Assembly (NCBI RefSeq): GCF_024198235.1
Contig: NZ_JAKCFB010000014.1
Location: forward strand, 148,020 to 212,019
DNA length: 64,000 nt
Direction: 5' to 3'
Origin: Myxococcus dinghuensis
Lineage (GTDB): Bacteria; Myxococcota; Myxococcia; Myxococcales; Myxococcaceae
Part shown: piece by piece, positions 43,562 through 55,084 of the stretch
How the letters are laid out: each line of letters begins with the position of its first letter
Numbering within the stretch: the stretch's first letter is position 1
Made by a program: the position numbers and the translations under genes
The notes under the pieces: model-generated
What the model was told of the DNA's origin: nothing
Database searches by the model: none
Seen by the model: the letters and a program-made list of their open reading frames with translations, nothing else

Positions 43562-45028
43562 ATGCCGAAAGCCCCCAGTATCGAGAAGCTCCTCCAGAAC
43601 GGGTCGGCCGAGTGGAACCGACTGCGCAAGGCCGGCCAGGTGCCGACCGAACACACCGGCGCCACCTTCACCCAGCTTTTCTCCGCCAACGCGGACCTGT
43701 CGGGGCTCGGCCTCGTCGGCTCCGAGTGGGAGCGGTGCGACCTCTCCAAGGTCAATTTCCGGGACTCGGACCTGTCGAACGCCTACTTCCATGGTGGGCG
43801 CCTCCAGGACTGTGACTTCCGGGGTGCGAACCTGGAGGGGGCCACCTTCGAGAAGCTCAAGCTCCTGCGCTGTGATTTCACCGGCGCCAAGGGTCTGGAA
43901 GAAGTCGAGATGGACGACGTGGACATGGACCGCGTCGTCGGACTCGATGGAGAAGAAGCCCCGCCCCCGCCGCCCCCCCCGGCGCAGGGCATCACAGCGT
44001 TCACCCGCGAACAGCGCGAGAAGGCGCTCGGCGCCCAGGCCGCAGCGGTGCTCCAGGGCGAGCCCCTGGGGGACGAGCTGCCGCCGTTCAAGCCGCAGGA
44101 CCCGCCCGGCTCGTTGTTCTTCCGGGGACTGAAGCGCCTGGGGCTGCCCCCGGTGTGGGTGCTGGACGTGCCGGGGCTCCGGCCGCTGGTGCCGCAGCGG
44201 ATGCCGCCGGGCAGCTCGCTGGAAGCGCTCTACCGCGAGGCGGTGAAGACGCGGCTGGAGAACAAGAAGCCGCTGGCGGATCCGCCGGTGGTGGAGAAGG
44301 CGCAGAAGGCGCTGCGGATGGGCGCCAAGGACGCGGCCGCCGCGGCGATGTACCTGCGCGAGGTGGGCGTGCTGCCCCAGTTCCGCTTCTCCGCGGCGCA
44401 GGTGCTCAAGGGCGCGCTGCGTGAGGAGGTCGACGTCGACGACCTGACCGGCTCGTTGGATCCGCGCACCACGGGCGCGCTCCTGGAGCTGCGGCTGACG
44501 CACGAGGTGGTGGAGCACCTGCAGGAGGCGCGGCGCCGGCTGGCGGCGACGCAGCTCTACACGTCGCTGCTGGAGGCGGGCTTCAACCCGGAGAACAACT
44601 GGGACGAGGCGCTCGAGTCGAGCGACGCGGCGCTGGACCTGGCGCAGTTGGCCACGGGCGACAACCGCGAGGCGCTGCTCGAGGGCTTCCAGGTGTTCGC
44701 GGCCCTGCCGGAGGAGGCGCGGCTGCGCCGGCTGGCGTACCTGGCCGAGTCCGTGACGAACCTGGAGCTGGTGAGCCGGCTGCCGGAGGGCATGGAGCCG
44801 GCGTGGCTCAACGGTCCGGAGACGCGCGAGTGCCACGACCGGGAGATGACCTACGTCCAGTCGCTGAAGGCGGAGGACATCCCGACGAAGGTGCCGGCGC
44901 TGGGCAAGGCCGAGCTGGGCGTGCCCGAGGGCGAGGTGCCCGAGGAGAGCGAGGGCGACCTGTTCGTCCACCTGCGCTGCGACGTGTGCGGCAAGGAGAA
45001 GCTCATCGTCCAGTCCCCGGAGGACTGA
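43562..45028 (+). CDS. Pentapeptide-repeat protein with C-terminal CxxC motif
   Basis: This 488-residue protein contains about 12 A(D/N)LxG-like pentapeptide units at ~40-125 (ANADLSGLGLVGSEWERCDL, FRDSDLSNAYF, FRGANLEGATF), expected to form a right-handed quadrilateral beta-helix. An acidic segment, a Pro tract and a long helical region (~180-460) follow. The protein ends in CDVCGKEKLIVQSPED, a CxxC that could bind metal. The architecture beyond the pentapeptides is not one I recognise. The ATG at 43562 is used because the 14 codons before it overlap the opposite promoter region. Confidence 0.82.
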   Translation: MPKAPSIEKLLQNGSAEWNRLRKAGQVPTEHTGATFTQLFSANADLSGLGLVGSEWERCDLSKVNFRDSDLSNAYFHGGRLQDCDFRGANLEGATFEKLKLLRCDFTGAKGLEEVEMDDVDMDRVVGLDGEEAPPPPPPPAQGITAFTREQREKALGAQAAAVLQGEPLGDELPPFKPQDPPGSLFFRGLKRLGLPPVWVLDVPGLRPLVPQRMPPGSSLEALYREAVKTRLENKKPLADPPVVEKAQKALRMGAKDAAAAAMYLREVGVLPQFRFSAAQVLKGALREEVDVDDLTGSLDPRTTGALLELRLTHEVVEHLQEARRRLAATQLYTSLLEAGFNPENNWDEALESSDAALDLAQLATGDNREALLEGFQVFAALPEEARLRRLAYLAESVTNLELVSRLPEGMEPAWLNGPETRECHDREMTYVQSLKAEDIPTKVPALGKAELGVPEGEVPEESEGDLFVHLRCDVCGKEKLIVQSPED

Positions 45029-45060
45029 ACGCCACACGCGCATGACGCGTGAGGGCCCGC

Positions 45061-45099
45061 GGGGCCGCTGGGGTTCCTTGAATGGAACCTGGCGGCCCC
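45061..45099. terminator. Stem-loop terminator between convergent genes
   Basis: The left arm ggggccgctggggttcc and right arm ggaacctggcggcccc pair over 14-16 bp with a small internal mismatch and a 6-nt ttgaat loop. The sequence tggtgtttcc follows on the plus strand. It lies between the pentapeptide gene and the convergent MOSC gene. Confidence 0.75.
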
Positions 45100-45137
45100 G
45101 TGGTGTTTCCAGGGGGCGTCAGCGGACAGGCTCGACG

Positions 45138-45722
45138 TCAGGGGAGCACGTACGTCACCGGCTTGGGCAACAGGACGCGGACCTCGTCGCCCGCGCGGAT
45201 GACGCCGGCCCGGTCCACCCAGGCCACGAGGCCCCTTCGCTCCCACGCGGCCTTCACGAAGCGGCTCGCCAGCTTCGCGTGCTCCGGGTAGTGCGCCTCG
45301 ATGACGCGCCCCGGGCCGATGCAGGGCTCGTTCTCCCCTTCCACCGCCAGCGCCGCGCCCTCGGGGAAGAACAGCCGCGTGCCCGGTGGCAGGTGCGTCA
45401 GCCGCGGCACCCCCTCCAGCTCCAGGTTCGCGCCCAGCCACGACGCGAGCACCTTCGGCACGCCCAGCGCGTCCGCCACCTGCGCCAGCTCCTCGCTCGA
45501 CACGAGCGACAACTGCCGCGTGTTCCGGATGGGCGTCCCCTTCGGATACCAGGGCACGCGCACGTCCGCGGGCCGCGTGTGCCCCGCGTGCCGGTCCCCT
45601 TCGATGCCCTCGAACGTGAGCCGCACCTCCGGCAGGCCGTGCGTCACGAACGTCTTGCGCTCCGTGCACACCAGCACCCGGACGAGACGACCCACGAGCT
45701 GAGGTGAAGGAGCACGCGCCAT
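45138..45722 (-). CDS. MOSC-domain protein
   Basis: This 194-residue protein has the MOSC (molybdenum cofactor sulfurase C-terminal) fold: VRLTFEGIEGDRHAGHTRPA at the N-terminal side, then LELEGVPRLTHLPPGTRLFF, and a conserved Cys in NEPCIGPGRVI where the family binds the sulfur or ligand. Stand-alone bacterial MOSC proteins (YiiM-like) act in molybdenum-dependent reduction of N-hydroxylated compounds. No partner is adjacent. It lies 25 bp downstream of the MBL gene on the same strand and may be cotranscribed. Confidence 0.88.
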   Translation of the reverse strand: MARAPSPQLVGRLVRVLVCTERKTFVTHGLPEVRLTFEGIEGDRHAGHTRPADVRVPWYPKGTPIRNTRQLSLVSSEELAQVADALGVPKVLASWLGANLELEGVPRLTHLPPGTRLFFPEGAALAVEGENEPCIGPGRVIEAHYPEHAKLASRFVKAAWERRGLVAWVDRAGVIRAGDEVRVLLPKPVTYVLP

Positions 45723-45747
45723 GGCCCGCGTTCTACTCCGTCGCGCG

Positions 45748-46725
45748 TCACAGCAGCGCGAGCTGTTGCGGCTTGCCGCCCAGGGGCCTCGCGTCCACGC
45801 CCTGGTCCCGCAGCGCTTGCGCCAGCTCCTCCGCGAAGCCGTGGCAGGTGATGACCTCGCTCGCGCCCGTGGCCTTCACGTACGACACCAGCGAGGGGAA
45901 GTCCGCGTGGTCCGAGATGGGGAACGCCACGTCCGCGCCATAACGCCGCGCCGCCCCCGGGTCCAACGCCCAGCCCGTCAGCACCGCCGTCCCACGAGGC
46001 CACAGGTGCGACAGCGCGCCGCTCCGCGCCTGATGCGGCGGGAAGAACAACACCTCCCCCGGCGCCACCTTGCCGTCGAACAGCCGCACGTTTTCGATCG
46101 GCACGCCCAGCTCCGCGTAGAGCTGCACCACCTCGTGGATGGACGAGTGCGCCACCAGCGGGATGCCTCGTCCGGCGAGGTACTTCATCGCCTCCTGGCT
46201 CTTTCCCAGCGGATACCCGAGCAGCACCGGCACCGCGTCCCGCTCCCACTGCCGCCGCACCCACGCCTCCACCTGTCCGAACACCTCCGCGCGCGGCGGG
46301 AAGCGGTAGCGCGGATGGCCGAAGGTGGACTCGATGACCAGCGTGTCGCACTCGGCCACCTCCGTGGCCTCCGCCGTCAGCGAGGGCACCACGTTGATGT
46401 CGCCCGTGTAGACGATGCGCCGCCCGTCCGAGCGGATGACGCGCAGCTGCGCGCTGCCCAGGATGTGCCCCGCCGGCAGCAGCTCCAGCACCAGCGGCCC
46501 CAGCTCGAACGGCCGGCGGTACGGCGCGGCCAGGGGCGCGCTCACCGGCCCCAGCCGGTGCGTCATGAAGCGCAGCGTCGCCGCCGTGGCGATGGTGCGC
46601 TCGTGCCGCGCGATGTGGTCCGAGTGCCCGTGACTCACGAAGGACAGCGGCGACTTGCGCTTCGCGTCCAGCGACAGGAGGGTGCCCGTCAGGTGCAACC
46701 CGTTTCGGCGCAGCTCCACGCTCAT
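45748..46725 (-). CDS. Metallo-beta-lactamase-fold nuclease-like hydrolase
   Basis: This 325-residue protein carries the two-metal motif FVSHGHSDHIARH (H32, H34, D36, H37), GHILGSAQLRV and VYTGDINVV. It also has FPISDHADFPSLVSYV and a final CHGF histidine. The combined MBL/beta-CASP-like features match the ligase-associated exonuclease and RNase-J/CPSF-type group. It is likely to act on nucleic acid, possibly in end processing, but no ATP-dependent DNA ligase or helicase partner is next to it. The start at 46723-46725 (MSVELRRNGLHL) matches the family N-terminus. It lies upstream of the MOSC gene. Confidence 0.85.
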   Translation of the reverse strand: MSVELRRNGLHLTGTLLSLDAKRKSPLSFVSHGHSDHIARHERTIATAATLRFMTHRLGPVSAPLAAPYRRPFELGPLVLELLPAGHILGSAQLRVIRSDGRRIVYTGDINVVPSLTAEATEVAECDTLVIESTFGHPRYRFPPRAEVFGQVEAWVRRQWERDAVPVLLGYPLGKSQEAMKYLAGRGIPLVAHSSIHEVVQLYAELGVPIENVRLFDGKVAPGEVLFFPPHQARSGALSHLWPRGTAVLTGWALDPGAARRYGADVAFPISDHADFPSLVSYVKATGASEVITCHGFAEELAQALRDQGVDARPLGGKPQQLALL

Positions 46726-46814
46726 GGGAAGGCCCCGGATATAGCGCGTCCACGTCGGAAGGGCCCTCTTCTCTTCCGGCCTCCGCCCGTCCGCCCGCCC
46801 ACCGGCCTCGCGCG

Positions 46815-47861
46815 TCAGCTCGCTCGGCGCACTCCCGGTCCCCGGGACCTCCACCACGTCCAGGCGGACGTGCCCAGCTCCGCCACCAGCACGCCCAGGA
46901 GGATGAGCCCGCCGCCCATCGCCTCCGGCGCGCCCAGCACCTCGTAGCCCAGCACCACCGAATACATCGCCGCGAACACCGGCTCCAACGCGTAGATGAC
47001 CGCCGCGCGCACCGCCGACGTACGCGCCTGCGCCCACGTCTGCACGCTGATGGCGAACGCGCTGGGCAACAGCCCACACACCAGCACCGCCGTCACCAGC
47101 GACGGGTGCCACTCCACGCGCCGCGCCACGAAGGGCAGGCAGGCCGCCGACAGCAGCGCCACGCCCCACAGCTGCACCGCCACCATCCCCAGCACGCCCT
47201 CCTTCGACGCGTAGCGCTCGGTGAGGGTGATGTGCCCCGCGTACGCCACCGCGCAGCCCAGCGACAGGAGCTCGCCCGCGCTCAGCCACGCCCCGCCCGC
47301 CCCCGACTGGGGCCGCGTCAGCAGGTACAGGCCCGCGGCGGACAGCCCCACGCCCACCAGCGCCGCCGGCTTCGGCATCCGCCGGAACACGACGAGCGAC
47401 AAGAGCGGGACGAACAGCACGCTCATCCCGGTGATGAACGCCGAGCGCGAAGGCGTGGTGAGCGTCAGCCCCCACGTCTGGAGCGCGAAGCCCAGGAACA
47501 GGAACATGGCCAGGAGCGCGCCGTGCCGCAGGTTCGTGGGCGAGAACACCTGCCGCCCCGCGAGCACGCTCAGCGCCAGCGCGCCCACGCCGAAGCGCAT
47601 CGCGAGGAACGTGAACGGGTCCGCGTACCCCAGCGCGTCCTTCACCACCACGAAGGTGACGCCCCAGATGCACGTGATGAACATCAGCGCGCCGTCCGCC
47701 TGGAGCCCCTTCGAGCGCTCCGTACGGGACGACCCGCCACCCAGACTGTCGGACGTCGAGGAACTCACGGCGTGACCCAGGGACGGAGCGGCTCGCCCAC
47801 GCCCGCTTCCCTCCTCCACCAGTTGAACCCACCCGCTCGCGCGCCGGGCCTCGTCGCCCAT
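46815..47861 (-). CDS. EamA/DMT-family transporter
   Basis: This 348-residue protein has ten hydrophobic helices arranged as two EamA repeats, beginning LMFITCIWGVTFVVVK and repeating at LSLGCAVAYAGHITLTERYA. Motifs such as TTPSRSAFITGMSVLFVPLL and ALEPVFAAMYSVVLGYE are typical of RhaT/YdcZ-type drug/metabolite transporters. The ATG at 47861 gives a 55-residue hydrophilic leader; a GTG at 47766-47768 would bring the start close to TM1 and may be the real one. Substrate not predictable. Confidence 0.86.
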   Translation of the reverse strand: MGDEARRASGWVQLVEEGSGRGRAAPSLGHAVSSSTSDSLGGGSSRTERSKGLQADGALMFITCIWGVTFVVVKDALGYADPFTFLAMRFGVGALALSVLAGRQVFSPTNLRHGALLAMFLFLGFALQTWGLTLTTPSRSAFITGMSVLFVPLLSLVVFRRMPKPAALVGVGLSAAGLYLLTRPQSGAGGAWLSAGELLSLGCAVAYAGHITLTERYASKEGVLGMVAVQLWGVALLSAACLPFVARRVEWHPSLVTAVLVCGLLPSAFAISVQTWAQARTSAVRAAVIYALEPVFAAMYSVVLGYEVLGAPEAMGGGLILLGVLVAELGTSAWTWWRSRGPGVRRAS

Positions 47862-47936
47862 GCGCGGTCCCGCGACGGCGCGTCGCGAGCCCCGTGCTTT
47901 TGACGCACCCGGAGCCCCGGACGCAACCCCCGTCGC

Positions 47937-48920
47937 TCAGGAGGCGGAGTCGCGCTCCAGGACGACCAGCTTCTTGGAGCGCCCCGCCGCGTCCCAGGCC
48001 TCGTTGGTGGTACGGGTCAGCGCCTCCGGGGCGCGGTGGAAGCCCATCCCCTCGAAGGTCCTCAACGACGCCGCGTTGTCCTCGTCCACGTCCGCCTGCA
48101 CGCGCGGCTCGCCCTGCCGGTGCGCCTCCTCGAGCAGGCAGCCCAAGAGCCGCGTGGCCACGCCCATGCGCCGGGCCTGGGGCGCCACCACCAGCGAGCG
48201 GATCCACACCCCGTCCAGGGGCAGCCCCTCCTGCCGATACGAGTCCACCCAGGCGAAGCCGTGCACGCGCCCCCGCGCGTCCAGCGCGCCCGCGGCCGCG
48301 CCCCGCCGGGAGGCCACGTCCAGGCCCCAGCGCTCGCGCAGTTGCCGGCGCAGGAAGCTGGCGGACACGACGAGCCGCTCGCCCGCGAAGACGAGCAGCG
48401 CCTCCAGGTCCTCCACCCGCAACAGCCGCACCTCCAGGGCGCCCACCAGGTGGCGCCGCAGGGGCCTGGACCAGCCGGAGAAGAAGAAGTCCCGCACGCC
48501 CCGGTAGACTAGCCGGGTCCGGGGACGGGCCCACGCCGTCGCCAGCGCGCGTTGTGCAATCCACAGCGCCGGCCGGAAGGGCCTCGGCAGGGGGACCGCC
48601 CACCTGCCCCGACGCAGGGCCACCACCCGCCCCAGCACCTCGCCGCCCCGCCAGTCCTCCGCGCCCACCAGCGTCGTCGCGCGCCAGGGCGCCGTGGACG
48701 CCACCACCTGGACCAGGAGCCGGGGCCCCTGGCGCACCAGCACCACGTCCCCGCGCGCCACGTCGGCGGGCCCACAGCGCAGGACACGCACCGCGTCGCC
48801 GGAGCGCAGCAGCGGCGCCAGGCCGGTGCCCACGCCCCGCACCCACAGCTTCTGGCCCGGAGGCAGCGCCTCCAGCACGTCCAGCACCACCTCCGCAGAG
48901 GGGCTCTTGCGTGGCGGCAC
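47937..48920 (-). CDS. GNAT acetyltransferase fused to an S24/S26-like N-terminal domain
   Basis: In this 327-residue protein, residues ~20-110 (WVRGVGTGLAPLLRSGDAVR, then [16 protein letters not shown]) follow the GxSMxPtl..GD.V...GDiV pattern of LexA/signal-peptidase-type folds. The nucleophile position reads GTGLAP, so the catalytic Ser is absent. The C-terminal half is a GNAT domain with the acetyl-CoA loop VVAPQARRMGVATRLLG and LRTFEGMGFHRAPEA. It probably acetylates an amine, with the degenerate peptidase-like domain serving as a binding module. I know no characterised example. Confidence 0.78.
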   Translation of the reverse strand: MPPRKSPSAEVVLDVLEALPPGQKLWVRGVGTGLAPLLRSGDAVRVLRCGPADVARGDVVLVRQGPRLLVQVVASTAPWRATTLVGAEDWRGGEVLGRVVALRRGRWAVPLPRPFRPALWIAQRALATAWARPRTRLVYRGVRDFFFSGWSRPLRRHLVGALEVRLLRVEDLEALLVFAGERLVVSASFLRRQLRERWGLDVASRRGAAAGALDARGRVHGFAWVDSYRQEGLPLDGVWIRSLVVAPQARRMGVATRLLGCLLEEAHRQGEPRVQADVDEDNAASLRTFEGMGFHRAPEALTRTTNEAWDAAGRSKKLVVLERDSAS

Positions 48921-49080
48921 GCGCCACCTCCCGGGGCTTCCGGCCCGACCCGAGCGGCCCCGTGTCGCTCGCTCCCGGACAATCTATCGGCTTGGCCGGC
49001 CCACACCAACCCACGGCCTCCCCCTGCTAAGAGGGACGCGCAGCCTCCCGCGCGGGGGGCACACGAGGAGGGACGTGGTC

Positions 49081-49632
49081 ATGGACGCGACGCCCGAGGG
49101 CTCGCTGGTGCCGCAGCAGGGGTGGTGGAGCCGGAACTGGAAGTGGGTGGTGCCGGCGGGGTGCCTGGGGCTGGTGGCCATGTGCGGCTGCCTCGGCTTC
49201 GCCCTGGTGGGCTGGGGCGTGAAGTCCGTGGGCACCACCGGCGCGAACGTCTACACGGAGGCGGTGGGCATCGCCCGGATGGACGCCCAGGTGCGCAGCA
49301 CGCTGGGCTCGCCCATCGAGGCGAAGCTGCCCCGCCAGACGTCCGTCCAGACGGTCAACGGCGTGACGCGCGCCCGGCTCGACATCCCCCTGGACGGCCC
49401 CCAGGCGGACGGCGTGCTGCACGTGGACGCGGAGAAGACCAGCGACGGCGACTGGCGCTACCGCACCCTCGACGTGGAGCTGGAGAACGGCACCCGGCTG
49501 GACCTGCGCTCGGACGCGGAGAAGCCGGACGACGAGGCCGCGCCCGAGGAGGCCCCCGCCCCCGAGGACGACACCCAGCGGCCCCCGCCCACCGGCAAGC
49601 CCGACGGGGACACGCACGACATCGAGCTGTAG
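49081..49632 (+). CDS. Coa1-like cytochrome oxidase assembly-domain membrane protein
   Basis: This 183-residue protein has one transmembrane helix ([20 protein letters not shown], ~29-50) with the domain outside. The segment [19 protein letters not shown], ending in a beta-meander of [20 protein letters not shown], matches the Coa1 pattern (a repeated ..LGxPI.. turn) found in bacterial proteins annotated as cytochrome oxidase assembly factor-like. The acidic, Pro-rich tail is not conserved in such proteins. The ATG at 49081 lies 7 nt after gaggaggga. The assignment is by pattern. It ends just before a strong stem-loop. Confidence 0.68.
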   Translation: MDATPEGSLVPQQGWWSRNWKWVVPAGCLGLVAMCGCLGFALVGWGVKSVGTTGANVYTEAVGIARMDAQVRSTLGSPIEAKLPRQTSVQTVNGVTRARLDIPLDGPQADGVLHVDAEKTSDGDWRYRTLDVELENGTRLDLRSDAEKPDDEAAPEEAPAPEDDTQRPPPTGKPDGDTHDIEL

Positions 49633-49641
49633 CAAAGACGA

Positions 49642-49680
49642 AGGGGCGGCGCGCGGCCCACAGGCCCCGCGTCCGCCCCT
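49642..49680. terminator. Stem-loop terminator between convergent genes
   Basis: The arms aggggcgg (49642-49649) and ccgcccct (49673-49680) are perfect 8-bp complements, with inward extension through gcgcgg/ccgcg. It lies between the Coa1-like gene and the convergent etfA stop at 49705. Confidence 0.72.
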
Positions 49681-49704
49681 CACGCCGGCACGAACGGCCG
49701 CCGG

Positions 49705-50670
<966 letters not shown>

Positions 50671-50698
50671 TGGAGTGACTCCGTATCTTCCGAAAGGA

Positions 50699-51496
50699 TT
50701 AGACGACCTTCGCCTCGTTGTGCAGCTTGTCCACCAGGGCGGCCACGTCCGGCACCTTGATGCCGGCCTTGCGCGCCGGGGGCGACGACAGCTTGAGCAC
50801 CTGGATGGCCGGGGTGACGTCCACGCCCAGCTTGGCCGGCGTCAGCTCCTCGATGGGCTTGCTCTTCGCCTTCATGATGCCCGGGAGGCTGGCGTAGCGC
50901 GGCTGGTTGAGGCGCAGGTCCGTGGTGACGACCGCGGGAAGCTGGCACTCCAGGGTGGCCAGGCCGTTGTCGACCTCGCGCACCACGCGCACGGCCTTGC
51001 CGTCCGCGGTGAGCGTCACGGCCGGGACCTTGTTCTTCTCCTGCTCGCTCTCCAGCGACTCCACCTTGGAGGCGAACGTGGCCTGGCCCCAGCCCAGGAA
51101 CTCGGCCAGGTACTGGCCCACCTGGTTCTGGTCGTCGTCGATGGACTGCTTGCCCAGGATGACCAGGTCCGGCTTCTCCTTCTCCGTCACCTTCTGGAGC
51201 AGGCCGGCGATGGCGAGCTGGTCCAGCGGGCCGGTGTGGTTGACCCACACCGCGCGGTGCGCGCCCATGGCCAGCGCGTGGCGCAGCTGCTCCTGCACCT
51301 CCTTGCCGCCGATGGAGACGACCACCACTTCACCCTGGTGCTTGGCGACGAGACGCAGCCCCTCCTCGACGCCAATCTCGTCGAAGGGGTTGATCTTGTA
51401 CTTCAGCCCTTCCTGGACGATGCCCGTGCCGTCCGGCTTCACCTTGATTTTGGACTCGGGGTCTTCCACGCGCTTGGCGGTGACGAGGATCTTCAC
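50699..51496 (-). CDS. etfB: Electron transfer flavoprotein, beta subunit
   Basis: This 265-residue protein has the EtfB signature DLVILGKQSIDDDQNQVGQY and the N-terminus KILVTAKRVEDPESKIKVK. The central recognition region PAVVTTDLRLNQPRYASLPG leads into the lid IMKAKSKPIEELTPAKLGV. It binds AMP and completes the EtfAB dimer. The GTG at 51494-51496 is chosen with aaggaga about 10 nt upstream; the frame upstream of it is antisense-like sequence. It precedes etfA and follows the acyl-CoA dehydrogenase gene by ~150 bp. Confidence 0.96.
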   Translation of the reverse strand: MKILVTAKRVEDPESKIKVKPDGTGIVQEGLKYKINPFDEIGVEEGLRLVAKHQGEVVVVSIGGKEVQEQLRHALAMGAHRAVWVNHTGPLDQLAIAGLLQKVTEKEKPDLVILGKQSIDDDQNQVGQYLAEFLGWGQATFASKVESLESEQEKNKVPAVTLTADGKAVRVVREVDNGLATLECQLPAVVTTDLRLNQPRYASLPGIMKAKSKPIEELTPAKLGVDVTPAIQVLKLSSPPARKAGIKVPDVAALVDKLHNEAKVV

Positions 51497-51648
51497 GGCT
51501 TGGCTTCTCCTTGCGGGAGGCGTTTCTTGAAGGCTGGAAAACAGTCCGTGCGCGCCGCCTTGACGCGACGCGCGAACGGTCTGGGTTAATAGGCATCCGC
51601 GTGACTCGGCGGCAATGGGAAACGGCCGCCGGACACAGTTCTGCTTTT

Positions 51649-52785
<1,137 letters not shown>

Positions 52786-52942
52786 GAGATTCCTCGATGA
52801 AACGGGCGTGAGTTGACTTGGATGTCAACGAATACATGCCGCGCAGCGAAATCTCCAGCCCCACGCACCCGGGAAAATGGGGGGCGGTGGGGCGGGCGGG
52901 CCCCCGGGGGGCGGGCCCCGGGAACCCCAGGCAGAAGCGGTG

Positions 52943-53596
52943 CTACTTGTTCGCCTTGGGGACCTTCTCCCAGTCGGCGAGGAACTTCTTGATGCCGGCG
53001 TCGGTGAGGGGGTGGTTGGCCAGTTGGGTGATGACGCTGTAGGGCAGCGTGGCGACGTGGGCCCCCAGGCGGGCGGACTGGAGGACGTGCACGGGGTTGC
53101 GCACGCTGGCGACCAGGACCTGGGTGTCGAAGTCGTAGTTGCCGTAGATCTCCAGGATGTGGGCGATGAGGTCCATGCCGTCCTGGGAGATGTCGTCCAG
53201 GCGGCCGACGAAGGGCGACACGTAGGTGGCGCCGGCCTTGGCGCACAGCAGGGCCTGGTTGGCGGAGAAGATGAGGGTGACGTTGGTGCGGATGCCCTCG
53301 GCGGTGAGCGCCTTGACGGCCTTCACGCCCTCGACGCCCATGGGAATCTTCACCACGACGTTCTTGTGGATCTTCGCCAGGGCGCGGCCCTCCTCGATGA
53401 GGCCCGGGGCGTCCAGCGACACGGCCTCCGCGCTGATGGGGCCGTCGACGATGGAGCAGATCTCCCGGATGGTCTCCTCGAGACCGCGGCCGACCTTCGC
53501 CAGGAGCGAGGGGTTGGTGGTGACGCCGTCCACGCAGCCCATGGCGTGGGCCTTGCGAATCTCCTCCACGTCCGCGCTGTCGATGAAGAACTTCAT
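52943..53596 (-). CDS. fsa: Fructose-6-phosphate aldolase/small transaldolase
   Basis: This 217-residue protein is of the small transaldolase (TalC/FSA) class. The N-terminus [20 protein letters not shown] and the [18 protein letters not shown] motif are diagnostic. The Schiff-base Lys is in [11 protein letters not shown]. It either exchanges dihydroxyacetone between sugars (transaldolase) or cleaves fructose 6-phosphate; sequence alone does not separate these. Translation starts at 53594-53596. It is divergent from kdsD with about 150 bp between them. Confidence 0.9.
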   Translation of the reverse strand: MKFFIDSADVEEIRKAHAMGCVDGVTTNPSLLAKVGRGLEETIREICSIVDGPISAEAVSLDAPGLIEEGRALAKIHKNVVVKIPMGVEGVKAVKALTAEGIRTNVTLIFSANQALLCAKAGATYVSPFVGRLDDISQDGMDLIAHILEIYGNYDFDTQVLVASVRNPVHVLQSARLGAHVATLPYSVITQLANHPLTDAGIKKFLADWEKVPKANK

Positions 53597-53745
53597 CTCG
53601 TCACTCTCCTGGGTATCGCTGTGAATGAAGGTGGATGTAGCCGCCGGCCCGAGGGGCCATGCGAGCAGGCGCGTAACCGAAGCCCCCCCACGCGTCAAGG
53701 GTGGCCACACGAGGGGGGCGGAGGGTAGAAGACGCGGCAGTCGCC

Positions 53746-54807
53746 ATGGCCCGCTCCCCTCGCACCGCCGCCAAGAAGCAGCCCCGCCTGCGCGCCCTCC
53801 CCGGCCGCGCCTCCCCGGCCCCCGCGCCGCTCCTGGACGACGAGGCGACGCTCGCCTGCGCCCGGGACGTGCTGGAGGCGGAGGCGAACGCCATCCTCGG
53901 CGTCACGGCCCGGCTGGGCGCGCCGTTCCTGGAGGCGGTGCGGCTGGTGCGGGCGTGCGCGGGGCAGGTCATCGTCACCGGCATGGGCAAGGCGGGCCAC
54001 ATCGGCCAGAAGCTGTCCGCGACGCTGGCCTCCACGGGCATCCGCTCCGTGTTCCTCCACCCCGCGGAGGCCGTGCACGGCGACCTGGGCCGGGTGGCGC
54101 GCGGGGACGTCATCCTGGCGCTGTCCAACAGCGGCTCCACGGAGGAGCTGGTGCGGCTCCTGCCGTCCTTCAAGCGCATGGCCACGCCGGTCATCGCGCT
54201 CACGGGTGACGCGAAGAGCGCGCTGGCGCGGGGCTCGGACGTGGTGCTGGACATCGGCGCCATCGCGGAGGCGTGCCCCATGGGGCTGGTGCCCACCGCG
54301 TCCACCGCCGCGCTGCACGCGCTGGGCGACGCGCTCACCATGGCGGTGCTGCGCTCGCGGCCGTTCGGCACGGACGACTACGCGCTGCTGCACCCGGGCG
54401 GGAAGCTGGGCCGCTCCGTGCAGCGCGTCTTCGAGCTGATGCGCACCGGGGACGCCAACCCGCTGGTGCGAGACACCGCGCCGCTGGCGGAGGTGGTGGG
54501 CGTCATGACGAAGACGCCCGGGCGCCCCGGGGCCGCGTGCGTGGTGGACCGCGCGGGCCGGCTGGTGGGCATCTTCACGGACGGCGACTTGCGCCGCCGC
54601 GTGGAGCAGGGCCTCACCGACTTCCAAATCCCGGTGCGGAACGTGATGGGGAAGAACCCGCGCTGCGTGACGCCGCAGACGCTGGTGCTCGCGGCCACCG
54701 CGCAGATGCGCGAGCTGCGCGTGGACCAGCTGCCCGTCGTCGACGTGGACGGCCGCGCGGTGGGCCTGCTCGACGTGCAGGACCTGCTGGCCGCGAAGTT
54801 CCTCTGA
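53746..54807 (+). CDS. kdsD: Arabinose-5-phosphate isomerase (KpsF/GutQ family)
   Basis: This 353-residue protein has a SIS domain with [20 protein letters not shown], the active-site [11 protein letters not shown] and [10 protein letters not shown]. Two CBS domains follow (ATLMTKxP-like [19 protein letters not shown], and [15 protein letters not shown]). It isomerises ribulose 5-phosphate to arabinose 5-phosphate, the first step of KDO synthesis for lipopolysaccharide. The ATG at 53746 is used; upstream in-frame starts would lie in the promoter. CBS domains suggest nucleotide control. No other kds genes are near. Confidence 0.94.
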   Translation: MARSPRTAAKKQPRLRALPGRASPAPAPLLDDEATLACARDVLEAEANAILGVTARLGAPFLEAVRLVRACAGQVIVTGMGKAGHIGQKLSATLASTGIRSVFLHPAEAVHGDLGRVARGDVILALSNSGSTEELVRLLPSFKRMATPVIALTGDAKSALARGSDVVLDIGAIAEACPMGLVPTASTAALHALGDALTMAVLRSRPFGTDDYALLHPGGKLGRSVQRVFELMRTGDANPLVRDTAPLAEVVGVMTKTPGRPGAACVVDRAGRLVGIFTDGDLRRRVEQGLTDFQIPVRNVMGKNPRCVTPQTLVLAATAQMRELRVDQLPVVDVDGRAVGLLDVQDLLAAKFL

Positions 54808-55084
54808 AGTTCCGCTGAGGAGCGCGCCGGCCCCGGGGCGACGTCCGCCGCGGGGTCGCGTCGACGTCCGCTCACGCAGCGGCGCGTCGGTCGCGGGCAG
54901 CTCCGCCGGCGTGACGCCCTGGGCGCCTCGCCGTGCAACCGCCTCCGCCGGGGACAGCGCGCGCCTCGACGCCCCATGGGGCCGCCGCGTGGGCGCCGCG
55001 TCGGACGGGACGCGGCCCACCCACCGACGCGGCTTGGGTACCACCGGGCCGACACGGCGGAGCAGCGCCCCGCCCCCGCCCAGG
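54808..55084. other. Gap between convergent kdsD and TPR genes
   Basis: I see no supported gene in these 277 bp. Frames on both strands are open but lack a plausible start and resemble shadows. cgacgtccg appears twice about 23 bp apart (near 54840 and 54863), and no clean terminator hairpin was found. Confidence 0.4.

Noticed and set aside
54911..55084. A plus-strand gene downstream of kdsD
   Set aside because: The open frame continues as antisense to the TPR gene and has no domain or ribosome site.
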